64,000 nucleotides of DNA from Syngnathus acus (Eukaryota; Chordata; Actinopteri; Syngnathiformes; Syngnathidae): contig NC_051105.1 in the NCBI RefSeq assembly GCF_901709675.1, positions 13,252,604 to 13,316,603 of the forward strand, written 5' to 3'. The notes beneath the pieces were generated by a model. That model was given only the letters and a program-made list of their open reading frames with translations. It ran no database searches and was not told the origin of the DNA. Positions 61,238 to 64,000 of this stretch are shown one piece after another (the first letter of the stretch is position 1; each line of letters opens with the position of its first letter). The translations under genes were made by a program, and so were the position numbers.

Positions 61238-62545
61238 ATGAAGGGAATAAAACTGCAACTGGATGGAAATGTGGCCAAAAACTGGCGATCCTTCAAGCAA
61301 CGTTTTCTTCTGTGCCTCACTGCGATTGGGGCTTCGTCTAATTCAGGGGAACGTAATGTGTCTTTGTTGCTGACAGTGGCCGGCCCGCCAGCTATTGAGG
61401 TGTTTAATACATTCACGTTTGTGGAATAAAAGGACCAAAGTGATCTGGCCACGGTGCTTGGACTTTTTGATGACTATTGCACACCCCGGAAAATGAAGTC
61501 TATGAGAGGTATGTTTTTTGTTCCCGTGTTGCAAAAACAGGGTGAATCCCCTGGTGCATTTTTGACCGACTTGAAGACCATAGCACAAACATGTAACTTC
61601 GGGGAGCTAAAGAACTTGATGGTACGGGATCAAATTGTGTTTGGCATACGTGATAAGCGTGTGAGAGAAAAAATGCTGAGCGACAGTGACCTCTCGTTGG
61701 ACGGCGCAGTGAAGATCTGTCATGCGAGTGAACTTTCCGCCATGCACGTAAAAACATTTGGACAAAGTGACGCTGCTGCAGATGACGCCTGTGCAACGGC
61801 ATTGGCGGCGAGTGCGTTTGGACAAGAGGACATGTTGGTGGACGTCGTGAACAAGACGAGCACAAGAGGGCGTGCGGAGTCAAGGAATATTGAGCCATAC
61901 GATTGCAAGCGGTGCGGTAACAGACATGCAGCCCGGCAGTGTCCAGCATATGGGAAAGCTTGCAAACTGTAAAGGCAGGTACCACTTTGCTAAGATGTGC
62001 CTATGGAAAAGACAAAAAAAGACAGTCATGCTATTGACACTGAAGAGCAGCTGTATGTGGGAACTGTGCATTGTGAATCACAACAGGCTGCGGATGTAGA
62101 GAATGTGCATGCAGTGGATCTACACAGTGAAGTTTGGATTGCTCCTCTTCTGGTTAATGACACCATAGTTCCTTTCAAGCTGGACACGGGCGCGAAGGCA
62201 AATTTAATAAACTGGAGGGATGTACAAAGTCTCAAGGTGAGGCCCAAGATATTGAGCAAAACTGTGGCTTTGAAGGCATATAATGGACAGAGCATTGAGA
62301 CAAGAGGTACATGCAGGCTGACAATCGAACACAAGAACCGCAGGCATAATGTAATGTTCACAGTTGTACCAGATGGACATGAGACATTACTGGGGGACTT
62401 AGTGGATTTAGGCTTGGTCAAGCGAGTTTATGCCATAAATTAAACGCTGGATGTACTATGTACCTCGTCAAGCAGTGCAGGACTGTCTCATGCTGCAATA
62501 GTGCACAAGTATGCAGATGCCTTTCAGGGCTTTGGAGCACTGCCC
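61238..62545 (+). pseudogene. Ty3/gypsy gag and protease, frameshifted
   Basis: gag: MKGIKLQLDGNVAKNWRSFK and LLTVAGPPAIEVFNTFTFVE (stop at 61427), then in the next frame (61454-61972) LQKQGESPGAFLTDLKTIAQ, GELKNLMVRDQIVFGIRDKR and zinc knuckle CKRCGNRHAARQC. A second zinc knuckle is broken by a frameshift near 61966 (HFAKMC is in another frame). Protease (61997-62443): PFKLDTGAKANLINW holds the catalytic DTGA, and ETLLGDLVDLGLV the later flap-side block. The sequence ends at a TTAA (62546) where a piggyBac starts. No LTR is directly attached; the promoter at 60311 may or may not belong to it. Confidence 0.8.
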
Positions 62546-62549
62546 TTAA

Positions 62550-64000
62550 ACCCGGTTCTGCCCAAATTGTTATTTCTAAAAAGGTGCATATTTTTTGGGT
62601 CCTTAGGTGTCCCTAAGTACGAATATGCCGCGCTTTTTTGGTTATGACGTCGCGTATACGAAATATGCGGCATCTATAAATAGACTATGTGCTGATACGT
62701 GCACAAAAATCGGAGCATTCTGATGATTTGCAAGTGTAACGTGATGTAATTTATTTGAATGTTCAGAGATAGTTGTGTTTTACACGTAACAGCTGTCTGC
62801 AACATGAAAGGGACCATTTCCACAATTTTCAATGGGCATGCATGTGCAACGGCGGCCGTCATCCCCAGGGTATGGGGACCAGCCGTAAGAAAATGCCGAA
62901 GTTTCTATGAACACAAGTGGCTTTCATAGCCGTATTTATTTGCAACAAACGTTCAACAACAAACTTTCAAACTTGCGGTACCATAAACGCAGATATAAAC
63001 TGTAACTCAGCAGTGATTATGTTCAGCCTTGCGCCGCCACTTCCGGTCAGAAAACGGATCACGCGACCAGTGCTTCTCACACATTTTATTCCGGCTGGTG
63101 GTAAGCACGGAAACACTTCACAGTGCACAGTGCCACGCGGCACTTGGAGCACGCACTGGACGGACGCGACTTGCAAGTCGGCAGTGCGCACTTTCGGCCT
63201 TGCTCCGCCACTTCCGGCCAGTGCTCCATGCTGTCGAAGCGGGAGTCATCGGCAACTGCGCACACGCGCGGTCTGCCCGATCTCCGAGCTCGAGTGTAGC
63301 CTGGTGCTGCAACCAGAGTTCGGGCCACCTCGCGTCGGAACTCCAGCAGAGACATCCCGCCGTGCTCATCCAGCCGGTGCAGCACCCATGCATTGAAGAC
63401 GGCCGCGTCCAGCATCCAGGTGAATATCGGCCACCACCACTTCTTCCGGCGCATGTTGATGCGGTAGAGCCCGTTGCTCTGGTCGGCGCGGTCCGTGCCG
63501 CCCATGCTGCGGTTGTACAGCTGGACAACAAATGGCTAGTCCACTGCCACCTTCTTCTTCTCCTTCCTTGACCAGCGTGACACCTTCTGCAGAGGATGCT
63601 CAGCGGCGAGGGTGGAGGCGATGGTGACCACGGCGTTATCCTTCCACCGAGTGAGGGCAATCTTGTTTGCCGTGTCGTACACGACAGACACGGCACCACG
63701 CGGCTTCCTCTTCATAGCCTTCTGATCTGTGATCGGGCAAGAGCGCGGGATGCGGTTTTCTCGGATCGTCCCCGTGCAAGCGTAGCCCCGCCTGCGCAGC
63801 TCTGCAACTAGCGGGAGGCCGGTGAAGTAGTTGTCTATGTAGATGCGTAGCGGAAGTGCACGCACAGCATCGGGCAAGTTGTCCAGAAGTCGAAGGAGCG
63901 TGCCACCGCCCTTGCCGAACTTGCGTTCCACTTCAGAGGCATCTACACTCGCCCCCTGGTAGATGTCGAAGTGGAGCAGGAAGCCGTTGGTCCCACTGTT
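62550..64000 (-). mobile_element. second piggyBac transposon, runs off window
   Basis: TTAA at 62546-62549 followed by ACCCGGTTCTGCCC as the terminus. The non-coding 3' part (62550-63085) includes TCTATAAATAGACTATGTGC. Transposase reads leftward from beyond 64000. Confidence 0.75.
63086..64000 (-). pseudogene. piggyBac transposase C-terminal half, one nonsense codon
   Basis: From 64000: RIYIDNYFTGLPLVAELRRR (second catalytic Asp), YACTGTIRENRIPRSCPI and VSRWSRKEKKKVAVD, then TAG at 63536. In the same frame, immediately after, PFVVQLYNRSMGGTDRADQ (third Asp) and RRKKWWWPIFTWMLDAAVFN follow, and a cysteine-rich end (KCALPTCKSRP, CSKCRVALC). The stop replaces a codon that is usually Gln in relatives. 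Otherwise the frame is continuous for about 300 codons. It is of the PGBD2/3 type and clearly distinct from the transposase at 49012. Confidence 0.85.

Overview
This window is vertebrate, almost certainly teleost fish, DNA. The anchor is the 3' half of one single-copy host gene, mmadhc (cobalamin trafficking protein CblD). Four consecutive in-phase coding exons lie on the + strand at 6177-6279, 6646-6776, 9978-10064 and 19031-19225, with a poly(A) signal at 19362. The earlier mmadhc exons were not found and probably lie before base 1. Nearly everything else is mobile or tandem DNA of the kind that fills fish genomes: L2/CR1-like, RTE-like and L1-like LINEs, two tRNA-derived SINE families, Ty3/gypsy fragments and solo LTRs, Tc1, pogo/Tigger-like, hAT and piggyBac transposons, and a Penelope-like scrap. 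A narrower identification (for example a syngnathid) would be a guess.

Layout. 1-6.2 kb: an antisense LINE ORF1 with its tandem-repeat leader, a TA-flanked MITE carrying a SINE and an LTR scrap, a pogo-like element with a SINE, and a solo LTR with perfect 5-bp duplications. 6.2-19.4 kb: the mmadhc exons and introns; the introns hold two decayed gypsy pol segments (each split by a hAT with 8-bp duplications), a solo LTR split by a LINE tail, and two abutting Tc1 elements. 19.4-34.4 kb: an almost complete L2-like LINE with a 930-codon open frame, an L1-like ORF1 split by Tigger-like and hAT insertions, a 251-bp satellite split by a hAT, minisatellites, a solo LTR and a 5'-truncated LINE. 34.4-39.2 kb: one hAT (BED zinc finger) swollen by SINE and RTE insertions. 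39.5-44.4 kb: one L2-like LINE split by an antisense L2, whose RT contains an in-frame duplication of the catalytic core. 45-48 kb: a SINE, an internally deleted LINE and a tandem array derived from initiator tRNA-Met. 48-61 kb: a decaying 5S rRNA gene array on the - strand, split by a hAT (48501-53090) that itself carries a complete open piggyBac gene and two MITEs, and by a MITE nested inside another MITE. 56-64 kb: Penelope-like, hAT, pogo-like and LTR remnants, gypsy gag-protease, and a second piggyBac running off the window end.

No operon-like co-operation is expected. The informative structure is the nesting order: exact target duplications (8 bp for hAT, TA for Tc1/pogo-like, TTAA for piggyBac, 5 bp for LTRs) let the insertions be peeled off one by one. 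The most notable items are the 105-bp tRNA-iMet-derived array next to the 5S array, the intact piggyBac ORF with a triplicated N-terminal segment, the duplicated reverse-transcriptase core, and a MITE family that amplified after trapping a SINE. All coordinates were read by eye; no alignment or database search was run.
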